NCBI RefSeq assembly: GCF_037040815.1
Contig: NZ_CP146232.1
Coordinates: 2,722,501 to 2,786,500 of the forward strand
Direction: 5' to 3'
DNA length: 64,000 nucleotides
Source of the DNA: Pararoseomonas sp. SCSIO 73927
GTDB taxonomy: Bacteria; Pseudomonadota; Alphaproteobacteria; Acetobacterales; Acetobacteraceae
Position numbers and translations under genes: made by a program. This document shows positions 31,645 to 40,515 of the stretch, piece by piece; the stretch's first letter is position 1; every line of letters starts with the position of its first letter. Under the pieces are notes generated by a model. It saw nothing but the letters and a program-made list of their open reading frames with translations. It was not told the origin of the DNA and did not search any database.

Positions 31645-33450
31645 TTACCGCCCTCTGTCCATCCACGCGCTGCGGATCACAGCAGGCGGCGCGGTCGGCT
31701 TTGGCGCAGCGGGTGACGCTAGTTCTTCCGCCCGCCGGGCCGGATCGGCCTGAACCAGTCCGCGCGCTGCGATGGCATAAACAACGCAATCCAGCGCCTC
31801 GGCACGTCGCCCAGGCACACGGTCGAAATAGCGGACAGGTCGCCCATGGGTGTAGCGGGTACGCCGCCGCTCCGCCGTGAATTGCTCGAACCAGACAGAC
31901 TGAAGGCTGGCGCTGAACCGAATGGAGCGCGACGCCACGCGGGCGAGTAGCTGCGCCTTGATCGTGTCCACGCCCACAATGAACAGGGACGTGCCGCGCG
32001 TCTTGCTCGCCTGCACGGGTGGGCGCTTCCCATCGTCTCCTTTTGCGCTATACGCGCGCAGGTGCCGGCGTGCCTTGCAGAACGCCATAACGCGTTCCGT
32101 CGTGTTGCCGTCGCCAGAGTCCACAAGCGCGCAATCCACGTGCAGCGTTCCCCCGTGGGCGTGGGGCCACATCGTTTTCAGGGCGTCATCCAGTTCCGCC
32201 CAAACGTCATCGTGCTGCACGTCGCCATAAATGACAGAGTGCCCCAGCACCAGCGGCACGCCCTCGGCCGTCCAGCCCAGAAACGTACATTCAAGGCGGT
32301 CCGGCTGAACATCCACGCCTAGGGTGATAAATAGTACCTCGGCCGGGATAGCGTCGAGGCCGAACGGCTCCACGCGCGCGGCGAGGTCAGACTCGTCCAT
32401 CTCCTCTGCGTCGTCCTTCCAACCCTGGGCCAAAATCGTGTTGACGAACGGTTGTAAGAGATCGGGGCCGCTGCGCTTGGCGGCGATGAACTCCTTTGCC
32501 AGCAGCCCCCAGCGCGCATTTGCCAGCGGCGAAATCAGCGCGTTCAGCCGGAAGCCGGCGTGCCCCTGCACCTCGGGCGCCGTCGCCCGCCAGCGGGCCG
32601 CGTCCACCATGTCGGCCTTCCGGGCCTCTTCCGTGGTGCGGTCGCAATGTGGACAGACGAATGCGGCCTTCTCGGGCTGCGATTCCGGCCAGCGGATGTG
32701 TTCCCAAAGGATCTCAGTAAAGCCGCCGCAGCGCGGACACGGCACCTCAAACACGCGCTTGTCGGATTCCCCGAACTTTCTAAGAACGACAGAGGTAGCC
32801 TCGAACGTGGGCGTGCTGCCGACGATGATCTTGCGATCAGGAAAAGAGAGGGTGCGGCGTTCGGCCAGGGCAACTGGATCACCCTCGGAAGTTATTTCCA
32901 CGCCGTCCGCCTCGTCCACCAGCAGGACGCGCACATTGTGGGAGCGCAAATTCCGCGGTGCGCGCCCAGGAACCACTTTCAGCGATCCGCCGGGATACCG
33001 TCGCGCCAACAGCGTGTTTCGCCCGCCGCCGTCCGCCGTGTCGGCCGCCAGCAGCCCGGCCACCTTGGGCGAGGCGGCGAACAAGGGCTCCAAATCGTCA
33101 ACTACATACCTTCGGCAATCCGCTTCCGTGGGCAGCAGGGCGAGAACCTGGGCGGGGTCGTTCGCGGCGTGGTGCGCGATCAGGCCAGATAAGAGGGTCG
33201 TGAAGCCCAGGCGCACAGACTTCACCAGCGTCACGCGCTCTACCTCCGGGTCCGTCAGCGCGTCCGCGATCTCCCGCTGATAGGGAAAGAGGCGCACGGG
33301 GCCAGGGATGGCGCTAACGGTATCCGGCAGCTTCAGCGTGGACTCCATCCACTGCGACAGCCGCAGCCGGGGCGGTGGCCGAAGATGCGCCAGCGCCTCC
33401 CAGCGCAGACGCATGAGAGAGTCCGCCCAGATGGTGTCAGATTCCATCAT
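31645..33450 (-). CDS. Terminase large subunit (lambda GpA family)
   Basis: A 601-aa DNA-packaging motor. The N-terminal ATPase has VTLVKSVRLGFTTLLSGLIA (Walker A region), VLLVDEADGVE (Walker B with DE) and IIVGSTPTFEATSVVLRKFG. Two CxxC pairs (CPRCGGF and CPHCDRT) form the GpA zinc region. The nuclease domain has ITLGVDVQPDRLECTFLGW and the acidic VDSGDGNTTERVM. GpA-type terminases cut cos sites, so cos packaging is expected. It overlaps the small-subunit gene by 14 bp. ATG codons at 33450 and 33447 are adjacent. Confidence 0.93.
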   Translation of the reverse strand: MMESDTIWADSLMRLRWEALAHLRPPPRLRLSQWMESTLKLPDTVSAIPGPVRLFPYQREIADALTDPEVERVTLVKSVRLGFTTLLSGLIAHHAANDPAQVLALLPTEADCRRYVVDDLEPLFAASPKVAGLLAADTADGGGRNTLLARRYPGGSLKVVPGRAPRNLRSHNVRVLLVDEADGVEITSEGDPVALAERRTLSFPDRKIIVGSTPTFEATSVVLRKFGESDKRVFEVPCPRCGGFTEILWEHIRWPESQPEKAAFVCPHCDRTTEEARKADMVDAARWRATAPEVQGHAGFRLNALISPLANARWGLLAKEFIAAKRSGPDLLQPFVNTILAQGWKDDAEEMDESDLAARVEPFGLDAIPAEVLFITLGVDVQPDRLECTFLGWTAEGVPLVLGHSVIYGDVQHDDVWAELDDALKTMWPHAHGGTLHVDCALVDSGDGNTTERVMAFCKARRHLRAYSAKGDDGKRPPVQASKTRGTSLFIVGVDTIKAQLLARVASRSIRFSASLQSVWFEQFTAERRRTRYTHGRPVRYFDRVPGRRAEALDCVVYAIAARGLVQADPARRAEELASPAAPKPTAPPAVIRSAWMDRGR

Positions 33451-33952
33451 TGGCTTGGTCCTCCAACGCGTCCCGGATCACCCGGTCTAGTTCCGCGATG
33501 TCGCCGGGCGTCAGGTGCGCGCGTCGAGCGTGGAAGCGGGACGAGACGGCCAGCATGGCCGCGCGCAACTGCGCCAGCATGGACGCCCACTCGTGGGCCA
33601 CGGCGGCGGCCGGCACCAGTTCCGCACGCTTCGCCGCGTTCGCCAGTTCCACCTTCTCAGCCTGGGCGGCCAGCAGGCGGGCCTTGTCGCCCGTGGCAGC
33701 CCTCGGGGCCTGGGCATGGGCGAACGCGGCGCGCAGGGACTCCCGCAATGGGAAGCGCCCACGCGCTGAACGCCGGATGATCCCGGCATCCACCCACTTG
33801 CCCAAGGTGCGGGGCGACACGCCCAGCAGGTCGGCCAGCACGTCCACGGATACCTCGCCAGGGAGGCCGCTAGACGCCTCCACGGGCTCGGGAGGTGCCG
33901 TGGCAGGGGGCGCGGTCATGCGCGCCTCCACGGGCCTGAAATCGGCCTGCAT
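33437..33952 (-). CDS. Terminase small subunit (Nu1-like)
   Basis: A 171-aa protein with an N-terminal winged HTH: VDVLADLLGVSPRTLGKWVD and AGIIRRSARGRFPLRESLRA. A long helical region follows (RLLAAQAEKVELANAAKRAE). This is the lambda gpNu1 layout, which recognises the packaging site and recruits the large subunit. The start may be ATG 33952 or 33919. It is immediately upstream of, and overlaps, the GpA-type gene. In satellites this subunit decides that satellite rather than helper DNA is packaged. Confidence 0.85.
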   Translation of the reverse strand: MQADFRPVEARMTAPPATAPPEPVEASSGLPGEVSVDVLADLLGVSPRTLGKWVDAGIIRRSARGRFPLRESLRAAFAHAQAPRAATGDKARLLAAQAEKVELANAAKRAELVPAAAVAHEWASMLAQLRAAMLAVSSRFHARRAHLTPGDIAELDRVIRDALEDQANDGI

Positions 33953-34074
33953 GGATTTTCGGTCTCGCAGAGCGAGGCCACGCGGCTCCGCGTGCCCCGC
34001 TCGGCGGCACCCCCTGGGAAGTACCTACGGGGGGTGGGGGTCACCCGGCGTGAGGGCGCCCAGGTGAGGGGAGT

Positions 34075-34346
34075 GGTTACGCCCAAGCGGCGGTTACGCT
34101 GCCAACTCATTGATATTGCTGCTCGGAGAGGGCGCGCCGTAACCGCTGTAACCAGTAACCACCTACTTCCGAATAGGACTGGCGCACCACGGCTGCACGC
34201 CACACCCCTATAACCATCTCTCTCCTTCACCGTAATACAGAATAGGTGGTTACAGTGGTTACGGTGGTTGCAATGCCTGATTTGCGGGGCTTCCCGCGTA
34301 ACCACCTGGGCGCGGCAGATGGTTACGACCTGGGCGAACTGGTTAC
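34075..34346. repeat. Array of ten GGTTAC iterons; candidate replication origin or packaging site
   Basis: Exact GGTTAC or GTAACC hexamers start at 34075, 34092, 34139, 34148, 34155, 34248, 34257, 34298, 34321 and 34341; several extend to GTGGTTAC. The orientation is mixed. The array fills the 400-bp non-coding gap between the VapE stop (34356) and the terminase small-subunit start (33952), and it contains AT-rich patches (TCATTGATATTG; CGTAATACAGAATAGG). Satellite primase-helicases bind iterons near their genes, so an origin is likely. A terminase-recognised cos region is the alternative. Confidence 0.6.
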
Positions 34347-34355
34347 GGGTCATGG

Positions 34356-36518
34356 CTAGATGTCCGCCGCCGGATCAGGGCGAAGCCAAAGCCGGCCGAC
34401 GTGTTGCCCGTCGCGCACTAGCTTCCGCTCCCACCCCAGCGCCTTCAGCATCTTCGCCACGGCCATCTGATCGGCCTTCGGGAAGGCGCTATCCTTGCCG
34501 CCCAGCGCCTCCGTCCAAACCTCGGCCGCCGTCGTGCGGTCTCGCGGCTCGCCCGCCTCGCCGTACAGCGTCGCTTCGCCGTCTAGCCACGCGCGCACCT
34601 TCGGCACGCGGGCGTCCACGTCTTCCCGCGCGGCCTCCTGCACGGGCGTCGCGTGCCGCTCCTGCCAATCCTGCGACGGGTGCCAAGCCTCCCCAGCGCG
34701 GTACGCTGCCACGGCCTCCGCCCATAGCTGATCGCGGTCCTGCCGCAGGGTGGCGAGGTCCAGCACGCCCACCGTCACCGGCCAGAAGCGCCGATTCCCG
34801 GTGTCATCCTTCAGGAACTCGGACTCGTTGGTGCTGCCGATGAAGACGCAACTGCGCGGCTCCCGGACGGGCATTCGCCCATACTTGGGCGTGAACTCCT
34901 CCACGGCGCGCGTCAGGAAGTCTTTGAGGCTGCGGAAATCGGCTTTGCGGAAGGCGTCCAGTTCCGCCACCTCGATCAGCCATTTCCCGCGTAGCGCCAT
35001 AGCCGTGCGAACGGAGTCTTCCCCCACGGGGGGCAGCGTGTCGCTGAACCAATCGGCCTGCGGCAGCAGGGCTTTGGCGAAGGATGACTTTCCCGCACCC
35101 TGGGGGCCGATCAGCACGGGCATGTGGTGTGCCTCGCATCCAGGCTGATAGACGCGCGCCACCATGGAGATAAGGAACATGCGGCTGACGCCTTCCGCGT
35201 AGGCGCCGCGCGTCGCGCCCGCGTAGCTGTGCAGCAGGCCGGACAGGCGCGGCCTGCCGTCCCATTGCAGCCCGTCGAGGTAGTCCCGGACGGGGTGGAA
35301 GCGGGCTTCTAACGCGGCCTGACGGACGGCCCGCTCCACGTCCTCTTGCGAGACCTGAAGGAAGGCGCGTTGCAGGTAGCGGCGTGCGGCCGTCGTGTCG
35401 TCGTCGCTCCACGGCTCCGGGACCGCGTAGGGCTGCCCCGCCTCCTCCCCATGCACGGGCACGGGGCGCCGCCTCACGACACGCTGGGCGAGGTCGTCAT
35501 AGGCCAGCAGCCCCAGCCAATCGGGGGAGCGGCTGAAGAACAGGACGGCGTTGTCCAGGCAGGGCAGGACGCGGCGCTTGTCGTCCTCGCCTACCGTCAG
35601 CAGTCCCGCCATCCAGGCGTCGCCGCTGACACGCTCGGCCGCGCGTGCCCAGGTCCGGGCCACCTCGCGATCCGGCTTCTCGGCCGCCCAGGCGGCCACG
35701 TCGGGATGGTCCCGCCACTCCGCCTCGTCCTTCCCGGCCCGCGCCATGTCGCAGGCCAGCCGGAACGCGACGCCGGAGCGGGACTCGTCCTTCGGACGCC
35801 GGAGCGGCACAACGTTCCCGCCGGGAGCCATGGGGGCGGGCTTTGCGCCTTTCCCAACAGCCCCGGCGTCGAGGTCGGGGGCGAGGTCCAGCGCGCGGCC
35901 GTCCAGCAGTTCCACGCGATGCGCCGGGTTCTCGGCCACAGAGCCGTAGTAGTAGGCTTGCGAGAGAGCGAAGGACTCCCCGGCCAGGATGCCGCCCAGG
36001 GCGCCGTTCAACCGCTCCGCCATGCGCTTCCGCCTCTCGGGCGGCAGGGATGCGGAGAAGGGCGCCAGGACGCGCCAGCGGGGCGCCTCGGGCGTGTGCC
36101 TGGGTGAGGTATAGACGAGGGCAGCCAGCCGGGCGGACTTCAGGCGGGCAAGCACCTCGTCCACGCCCACAATGCCGTCGTCGTAATCGCCTTCCACACC
36201 GTCAACGGCCAGCACGTTCGCGTCGTGCCGCAGGCTGCCCTTGGGCGTCGCCTGATCCCCGAATTGGGCCAGCTTTAGCCAGGGAAGGGCGGATTTCTCC
36301 GGGGCCGTCCGCTTCAGGATGCCCGGTGCGAGATTGCGAAGGCTGATCGCCACCTCTTTCTTCCTGGCAGCGCCGTGGCCGTCGAATCGGGTGACGGTCA
36401 GCACCCGATCCAGCGGGCCGGGGCCGGTCTCATCGTCCAGCAGGTCATCAGCCCAAGCCTCAGCCTGCGCGTCGGTCCCGCCCATTCCCCGCCCAGGGAG
36501 CCAGCCGGCGGCGCTCAT
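34356..36518 (-). CDS. VapE-family primase-helicase (satellite replication protein)
   Basis: A 720-aa protein with an N-terminal primase-like region (SLRHDANVLAVDGVEGDYDD; VYTSPRHTPEAPRWRVLAPF) and a C-terminal SF3-like virulence-associated-E ATPase. The ATPase has Walker A GPQGAGKSSFAKAL, LIEVAELDAF as the acidic motif and VFIGSTNESEFLKDDTGNRR as the Asn/Arg motif. VapE proteins replicate phage satellites and some prophages. The gene runs toward the repeat array and lies next to the distal att site. Length and all motifs are intact. Confidence 0.9.
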   Translation of the reverse strand: MSAAGWLPGRGMGGTDAQAEAWADDLLDDETGPGPLDRVLTVTRFDGHGAARKKEVAISLRNLAPGILKRTAPEKSALPWLKLAQFGDQATPKGSLRHDANVLAVDGVEGDYDDGIVGVDEVLARLKSARLAALVYTSPRHTPEAPRWRVLAPFSASLPPERRKRMAERLNGALGGILAGESFALSQAYYYGSVAENPAHRVELLDGRALDLAPDLDAGAVGKGAKPAPMAPGGNVVPLRRPKDESRSGVAFRLACDMARAGKDEAEWRDHPDVAAWAAEKPDREVARTWARAAERVSGDAWMAGLLTVGEDDKRRVLPCLDNAVLFFSRSPDWLGLLAYDDLAQRVVRRRPVPVHGEEAGQPYAVPEPWSDDDTTAARRYLQRAFLQVSQEDVERAVRQAALEARFHPVRDYLDGLQWDGRPRLSGLLHSYAGATRGAYAEGVSRMFLISMVARVYQPGCEAHHMPVLIGPQGAGKSSFAKALLPQADWFSDTLPPVGEDSVRTAMALRGKWLIEVAELDAFRKADFRSLKDFLTRAVEEFTPKYGRMPVREPRSCVFIGSTNESEFLKDDTGNRRFWPVTVGVLDLATLRQDRDQLWAEAVAAYRAGEAWHPSQDWQERHATPVQEAAREDVDARVPKVRAWLDGEATLYGEAGEPRDRTTAAEVWTEALGGKDSAFPKADQMAVAKMLKALGWERKLVRDGQHVGRLWLRPDPAADI

Positions 36519-36634
36519 CGGGCGCCCCCATGGCAGCGGCAGTTAGCCACACGTCCTGGAAATCCTTGGAAACTAGCGGGATTCGGCTTAGGGTCTATGG
36601 CTGCTAGAGAGTTGAAGTTGTTAGGGGATTCCGC

Positions 36635-36653
36635 TCCCCTCAGCTCCACCATC
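36635..36653 (+). repeat. att repeat, distal side
   Basis: An exact copy of the 19-bp tRNA 3'-end segment at 24491-24509. The bases just upstream (GGGGATTCCGC) mimic a T arm, but there is no rest of a tRNA. It marks the far boundary of the satellite; chromosomal DNA resumes at 36654. Confidence 0.9.
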
Positions 36654-36795
36654 CCTCTTCCGAACAATATCCGTCTTCTCTGAACCGGCTGGTCCGAGCC
36701 GGTTTGACCCCCGTGTCCCGTAGCGGCGGCGCGTGGCCATCAGCATGGCCGGCGAGGTTGACCGACAGTCCTCCGGGCCAGGAACCGGCCCCGCC

Positions 36796-37392
36796 TCAAT
36801 CGGCCGGCGGCGGCTTCGTTCCGGAGGCCGGGGGGGCGGCGTCCGGGCCCGGCGGCTTGGCGCCGGGCTGCGGTGCGTCCGGCCCGGGCCTTCCCTCGGG
36901 CGCTTCCCCGGGCGCTTCCCCGGCCGCCAGCGAGCGCATCAGGACCTCCTGGAAGGCCGGGCCAAAGCCCGCGAGCCGCGCGATGAGCTGCGGGCGCATC
37001 CCGGCGGCCCCGCCGCAGTCGATCGGCGCCTGGCGGGTCTCGCGGAAGCGGGCGAGGAGCGCGCCCTGCCGCGCCTGCCCGAAGAGCAGCCCGCTGGTGT
37101 GCTCCGGCGACTGCAGGTCCCGCTCCAGGACCGCCTCGGCGGTGGCCGCCTGGGGCAGGGGCATGTTGCAGTCCTGCGCCATGCGGAGCAGCCCGGCATT
37201 CGCCTCCAGGGTCTGGACGAAGAGCGGCTCGATCTCGTTCCGGATCGCCTCCTGACGGTCCGGTGGAAGGGCGCGGAAGCGCTGCAGGGGCGTCAGGTTG
37301 CCCTGCGTCTGCGGCGCCGGCTGTGCCGCGGCGGATAGGGAAGCGAGGCCGATGCCCAGGAGCGTGGCGGCGAGACGCGTGGGGGTTCTCAT
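36796..37392 (-). CDS. Secreted hypothetical protein with Pro/Gly-rich C-terminus
   Basis: A 198-aa protein with a signal peptide (LAATLLGIGLASLSAAAQPA) and a helical middle (LQRFRALPPDRQEAIRNEIE; FGPAFQEVLMRSLAAGEAPG). The last 50 residues are rich in Pro, Gly and Ala. Two cysteines in the mature part (DCNMPLP and IDCGG) could form a disulfide. The ATG at 37392 is preferred because the signal peptide begins there. No family recognised. Confidence 0.65.
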   Translation of the reverse strand: MRTPTRLAATLLGIGLASLSAAAQPAPQTQGNLTPLQRFRALPPDRQEAIRNEIEPLFVQTLEANAGLLRMAQDCNMPLPQAATAEAVLERDLQSPEHTSGLLFGQARQGALLARFRETRQAPIDCGGAAGMRPQLIARLAGFGPAFQEVLMRSLAAGEAPGEAPEGRPGPDAPQPGAKPPGPDAAPPASGTKPPPAD

Positions 37393-37788
37393 GGTGGCGC
37401 TTCTCCGGTGCGTTGGCACGGTTGTGGGTGCGGATGGCGATGCCTCCAACCCGCGGAGCGTGACAGTTTTCGCGCCGGGAGATGACGACGCGGGGCAGCG
37501 CGCGCTCATGCAGCCCGAGGCAGGGCGGGCCGTTCACGGCGGCCAGATGCGGTAGCCCCTTGCCTTCCCGCCAGAAACGAGGCGTCCGATCCCGTGCCAG
37601 AAACAACCAAGGGTTGTTTTTGCGCTTAACAACAAACCGTGAAATTGTAATAACCCTCTGTGAATCGCCTTATACTTTAGGTTTGCTCAACCGGCCGGAT
37701 TAGCCGGGGGGAGAAGAACCGGAATGGTTCACGCGCCAGGGCCCGCACGGTCCACCGACCGCATCTCCGACCGGCGTTGGGGTCCAGG
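37393..37788. other. AT-rich divergent intergenic region
   Basis: No gene seen. From about 37600 to 37690 the DNA is far more AT-rich than its surroundings and includes AACAACAAACC, GTAATAACC and TTATACTTTAGG. This suggests a strong promoter or protein-binding region for the glycosyltransferase gene at 37789. Confidence 0.5.
37601..37620 (+). terminator. Hairpin with T run between divergent genes
   Basis: AAACAACC and GGTTGTTT are inverted repeats around AAG, followed by further T residues, the form of a small intrinsic terminator. It lies 170 bp ahead of the glycosyltransferase start and about 210 bp upstream of the opposite gene's start, so its job (leader attenuator, operator or remnant) is unclear. 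Confidence 0.4.
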
Positions 37789-39210
37789 ATGCTGAGAGAG
37801 GGTCCCGCGACCCGCGTCCTGATCGCCACCTTCGGCTCGCGGGGGGATATACGCCCCCACATCCTTCTTGCCCGGACCCTTCAGTCCCGCGGGCACGAGG
37901 TCACGCTGGTGACGAACGAGGAGTTCCGGAACTACTGCCGGCACCTCGGCGTGGAGCCGGTCCTGATCTCCACTCCGTTCGGCCGGCATCTCGGTGCCAA
38001 GCCGCCGGGCGCGCCCCGCCAGAGCCTCTCCGGCTTCCTGCGGGACGCGAACGCCTTCGTGGCCGACGCCATCCGGCAGTGCCACGGCCTGATCCGGGAC
38101 GCGGACCTCGTCGTCTACAACGCCTCAGCCTTCTTCTGCGCCGAACTGGCCCGGGAGCAGGGAAAGCCCGCGATCCACGTCGCGCTCCAACCGCTTCTCC
38201 CCTCGCGCCGCGCCCCGCTCCCGCTCCTCGGCGGCCGGGGCGGCGGGGCGCTCTCCACCCGCCTCTCCCACCAGGCGATGCGCGCCGTGCCGCTCCTCTT
38301 CCGGTCCGGCATCCGCGAGGGGCGCAAGCAGACCGGCGCTGGCTCCCGCCTCCGGCCCTGGACCAATCCCCTGACGACCGGCCTGCACTACGCGGACCAG
38401 GTCCTCGCCTTCAGCAGCGCCCTCGTCCCGGATCCCGGCGACTGGCCCGGCCGCAAGACCCAGACCGGCTTCTGGTTCGACAAGGCCCCGCCGCCGCCCC
38501 TCCCCGAGGAGGTCCGCCGCTTCCTCGGCGCCGGGCCGCCGCCGGTCTATATCGGCTTCGGCTCCATGGTCTGGCGCAGCCGCGCGAACGCCCGGCTCGT
38601 CCTCGAGGCGCTGCGCCTGTTCGAGGGGCGCGCGGTGCTCGGCCCCGCCATCGCACGGACGGAGGAGGAGCCGCCGTCCAACGTGCTTCGCCTGGGCTTC
38701 CACGACCACGCGGCCCTGTTCCCGCACCTCGCGGCGGCGATCCACCATGGCGGCGCCGGGACCACGGCGGAGGGGCTGCGCCACGGCCTGCCCACGGCGG
38801 TGTTTCCCGTCATGGGGGACCAGGGCTTCTGGGGCGCGCAGGTCGCCCGCCTCGGCGCCGGTCCTGCGCCGGTCCCCCTGCGCCGCGTGACCCCTGCCAT
38901 CCTCTCGGACACGCTGCACCGGATCACCACCGACCCCGCCTACGCAACGGCCGCGGCGGGCCTGGCGGCGCGGCTCGCCGCCGAGCCGGGGCTGGACAGG
39001 GCAGTGGCGTTGATCGAGCAACGGTTGGAGGAGGCGGCGGCGCAGGCGGGCATCCGCGTCAGCCCAGAGCTCGGGGCCCGGGCCGGCCGGCTCGGCCGCG
39101 AGGCCGGCGGGCCGATCCTGCCCGCCGCGGCGTGGCGCCCGACCTGGCTGAGGATCCCCTTCAGGAAGCGGCCGGTCCCCGTGCGGGCGCTGGAGGCGGG
39201 CCCGGCCTGA
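37789..39210 (+). CDS. Glycosyltransferase family 1 (UGT/sterol-glucosyltransferase-like)
   Basis: A 473-aa GT-B enzyme that would transfer a sugar from a nucleotide donor to a lipid, sterol/hopanoid or aromatic acceptor. The N-terminus VLIATFGSRGDIRPHILLAR is typical of the GT28/UGT group. The C-terminal donor site has PVYIGFGSMVWR and HHGGAGTTAEGLRHGLPTAV followed by FPVMGDQGFWGAQV. The ATG at 37789 is used; an in-frame TTG lies 12 bp upstream. It stands alone, so the acceptor cannot be inferred. Confidence 0.88.
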   Translation: MLREGPATRVLIATFGSRGDIRPHILLARTLQSRGHEVTLVTNEEFRNYCRHLGVEPVLISTPFGRHLGAKPPGAPRQSLSGFLRDANAFVADAIRQCHGLIRDADLVVYNASAFFCAELAREQGKPAIHVALQPLLPSRRAPLPLLGGRGGGALSTRLSHQAMRAVPLLFRSGIREGRKQTGAGSRLRPWTNPLTTGLHYADQVLAFSSALVPDPGDWPGRKTQTGFWFDKAPPPPLPEEVRRFLGAGPPPVYIGFGSMVWRSRANARLVLEALRLFEGRAVLGPAIARTEEEPPSNVLRLGFHDHAALFPHLAAAIHHGGAGTTAEGLRHGLPTAVFPVMGDQGFWGAQVARLGAGPAPVPLRRVTPAILSDTLHRITTDPAYATAAAGLAARLAAEPGLDRAVALIEQRLEEAAAQAGIRVSPELGARAGRLGREAGGPILPAAAWRPTWLRIPFRKRPVPVRALEAGPA

Positions 39211-39282
39211 AGCGCCGCCGGGGCCGCCATGCACCCGCCGGGGCGTGGCGAACCAGGGAGCGGAAGGGTGGCGGCTGCCGGA

Positions 39283-40515
39283 TCAGGCCGCCACGCTGCT
39301 CCGGCCCGCCGTCCGCGCGCCGTCCGGCTCCCTGTCCAGCCCCGTTTCGCCGTAGAGCCAGGTGATGGCGTCGTACCACGCCTCCCGCGACTTGGCGGAC
39401 ATGACCGCGTTGCGCAGCGCTGCGTGCGGGCCGGAGGGGTGGTAGATGTGATCCCCCACCGCCCGGGACTGCAGCTGCACGCGGGCGGTGCGGAGGACGC
39501 GGCGGCGGCGATAGGCCTCCAGCGCTGCCTCCGGCGCGCCGGGATGCGCCTCCATCTCCTGGGAGAGGACGACGGCGTCCTCCATCGCCATGCAGGCGCC
39601 CTGGGCCAGGTATTGCAGCGTGGGGTGGGCGGCGTCGCCCAGCAGCGCCACGCGGCGGTCCACCCAGCGCTCCACCGGGTCGCGGTCGCACAGCACCCAC
39701 AGCTTCCAGTCGCGGCCGTGGCGGATGATGCTCTGCGCGCGGGGATGCACGTGGGTGAAGCCGGCCATCACCTCCTCCATCCCCACGGGCTGGCCCGCCA
39801 CGGGCTCCGGCGCGTCGTTGTGGTAGGTGACGACGAGGTTGAACTGCTTCCAGCCGGAGAGCGGGTAGTGGACGATGTGGCACTTCGGCCCGGCCCACAG
39901 GGTGGCCGCGTTCCAGCGCAGGTCCTCCGGCATCGCCTCCGTTGGGATGACGGAGCGGTAGGTGGTGTGGCCCGTGACGCGCGGCGGGCCATCCCCCACC
40001 ACCCGCGCGCGGATGCGGGACCAGAGGCCGTCCGCCCCGATCAGCACCGTGCCCCGCACCGCCTCGCCCGAGGACAGGCGGGCGGTGACGGTGCTGCCGT
40101 CCTGCTCGTAGCCCGTGACGCCCGCGCCGGTGCGGAGGGTGATGCGCGGACTGGCCCCGCAGGCGCGGAGGAGGACGCCGTGCAGGTCGCCCCGGTGCAC
40201 CACCGCGTAGGGGTTGCCGAAGCGGCGGCGGAAGGGCTCCGTCAGGTCGATGCTGGCGATGTCCTCGGCGGTGAGGGCGTCCATCAGGCGCAGGCGGTCC
40301 ACGTAGACGGCCATGGCGCGCGCCTCGTCGCCGACGCCGAGGTGGTCGAAGGCCTGGAAGGCGTTGGGGCCGAGCTGGATGCCCGCGCCGATCTCGCCCA
40401 GCTGGGCGGAGCGCTCCAGCACCGTCACCTCGTGGCCCGCGCGGGCGAGGCCGAGGGCGGCCGAGAGCCCGCCGATGCCGCCCCCCGCGACGAGGACCGG
40501 TCCTTCCTGGCGCAT
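39283..40515 (-). CDS. FAD-dependent 3-hydroxybenzoate 6-monooxygenase-like hydroxylase
   Basis: A 410-aa flavoprotein hydroxylase. FAD motifs: VLVAGGGIGGLSAALGLARA at the N-terminus, and ALLGDAAHPTLQYLAQGACM with AMEDA in the middle. The sequence and size fit the 3-hydroxybenzoate 6-hydroxylase/salicylate hydroxylase group. Because it is divergent from a gentisate dioxygenase gene, conversion of 3-hydroxybenzoate to gentisate with NADH and O2 is the most likely reaction. The ATG at 40515 follows AGGAGGAACAGG. Confidence 0.85.
   Translation of the reverse strand: MRQEGPVLVAGGGIGGLSAALGLARAGHEVTVLERSAQLGEIGAGIQLGPNAFQAFDHLGVGDEARAMAVYVDRLRLMDALTAEDIASIDLTEPFRRRFGNPYAVVHRGDLHGVLLRACGASPRITLRTGAGVTGYEQDGSTVTARLSSGEAVRGTVLIGADGLWSRIRARVVGDGPPRVTGHTTYRSVIPTEAMPEDLRWNAATLWAGPKCHIVHYPLSGWKQFNLVVTYHNDAPEPVAGQPVGMEEVMAGFTHVHPRAQSIIRHGRDWKLWVLCDRDPVERWVDRRVALLGDAAHPTLQYLAQGACMAMEDAVVLSQEMEAHPGAPEAALEAYRRRRVLRTARVQLQSRAVGDHIYHPSGPHAALRNAVMSAKSREAWYDAITWLYGETGLDREPDGARTAGRSSVAA

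Larger units (their letters stand above)
24491..36653. mobile_element. Integrative phage satellite resembling a capsid-forming PICI
   Basis: A 12.2-kb element between two 19-bp att copies at tRNA-Ala(CGC). Minus-strand order from right to left: VapE primase-helicase, repeat array, terminase small and large subunits, unknown 188-aa protein, portal, 61-aa protein, protease-capsid fusion, gpW-like joiner, DUF2190 protein, AlpA-like regulator, integrase. Two lower-GC genes sit in the opposite orientation inside the head operon. There are no tail, baseplate, lysis or repressor genes of a full prophage, and all reading frames are intact. Capsid-forming phage-inducible chromosomal islands have this set and take tails from a helper phage. 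The classification is inference from gene content. Confidence 0.8.

Noticed and set aside
34075..34346. Possibility that the GGTTAC array is a CRISPR array.
   Set aside because: Repeats are only 6-9 bp, in both orientations and irregularly spaced; there are no cas genes.
36615..36653. tRNA-like 3' end with GGGGATTCCGC and the att sequence.
   Set aside because: Only the last part of the T arm and acceptor is present; it is the distal att site, not a tRNA gene.
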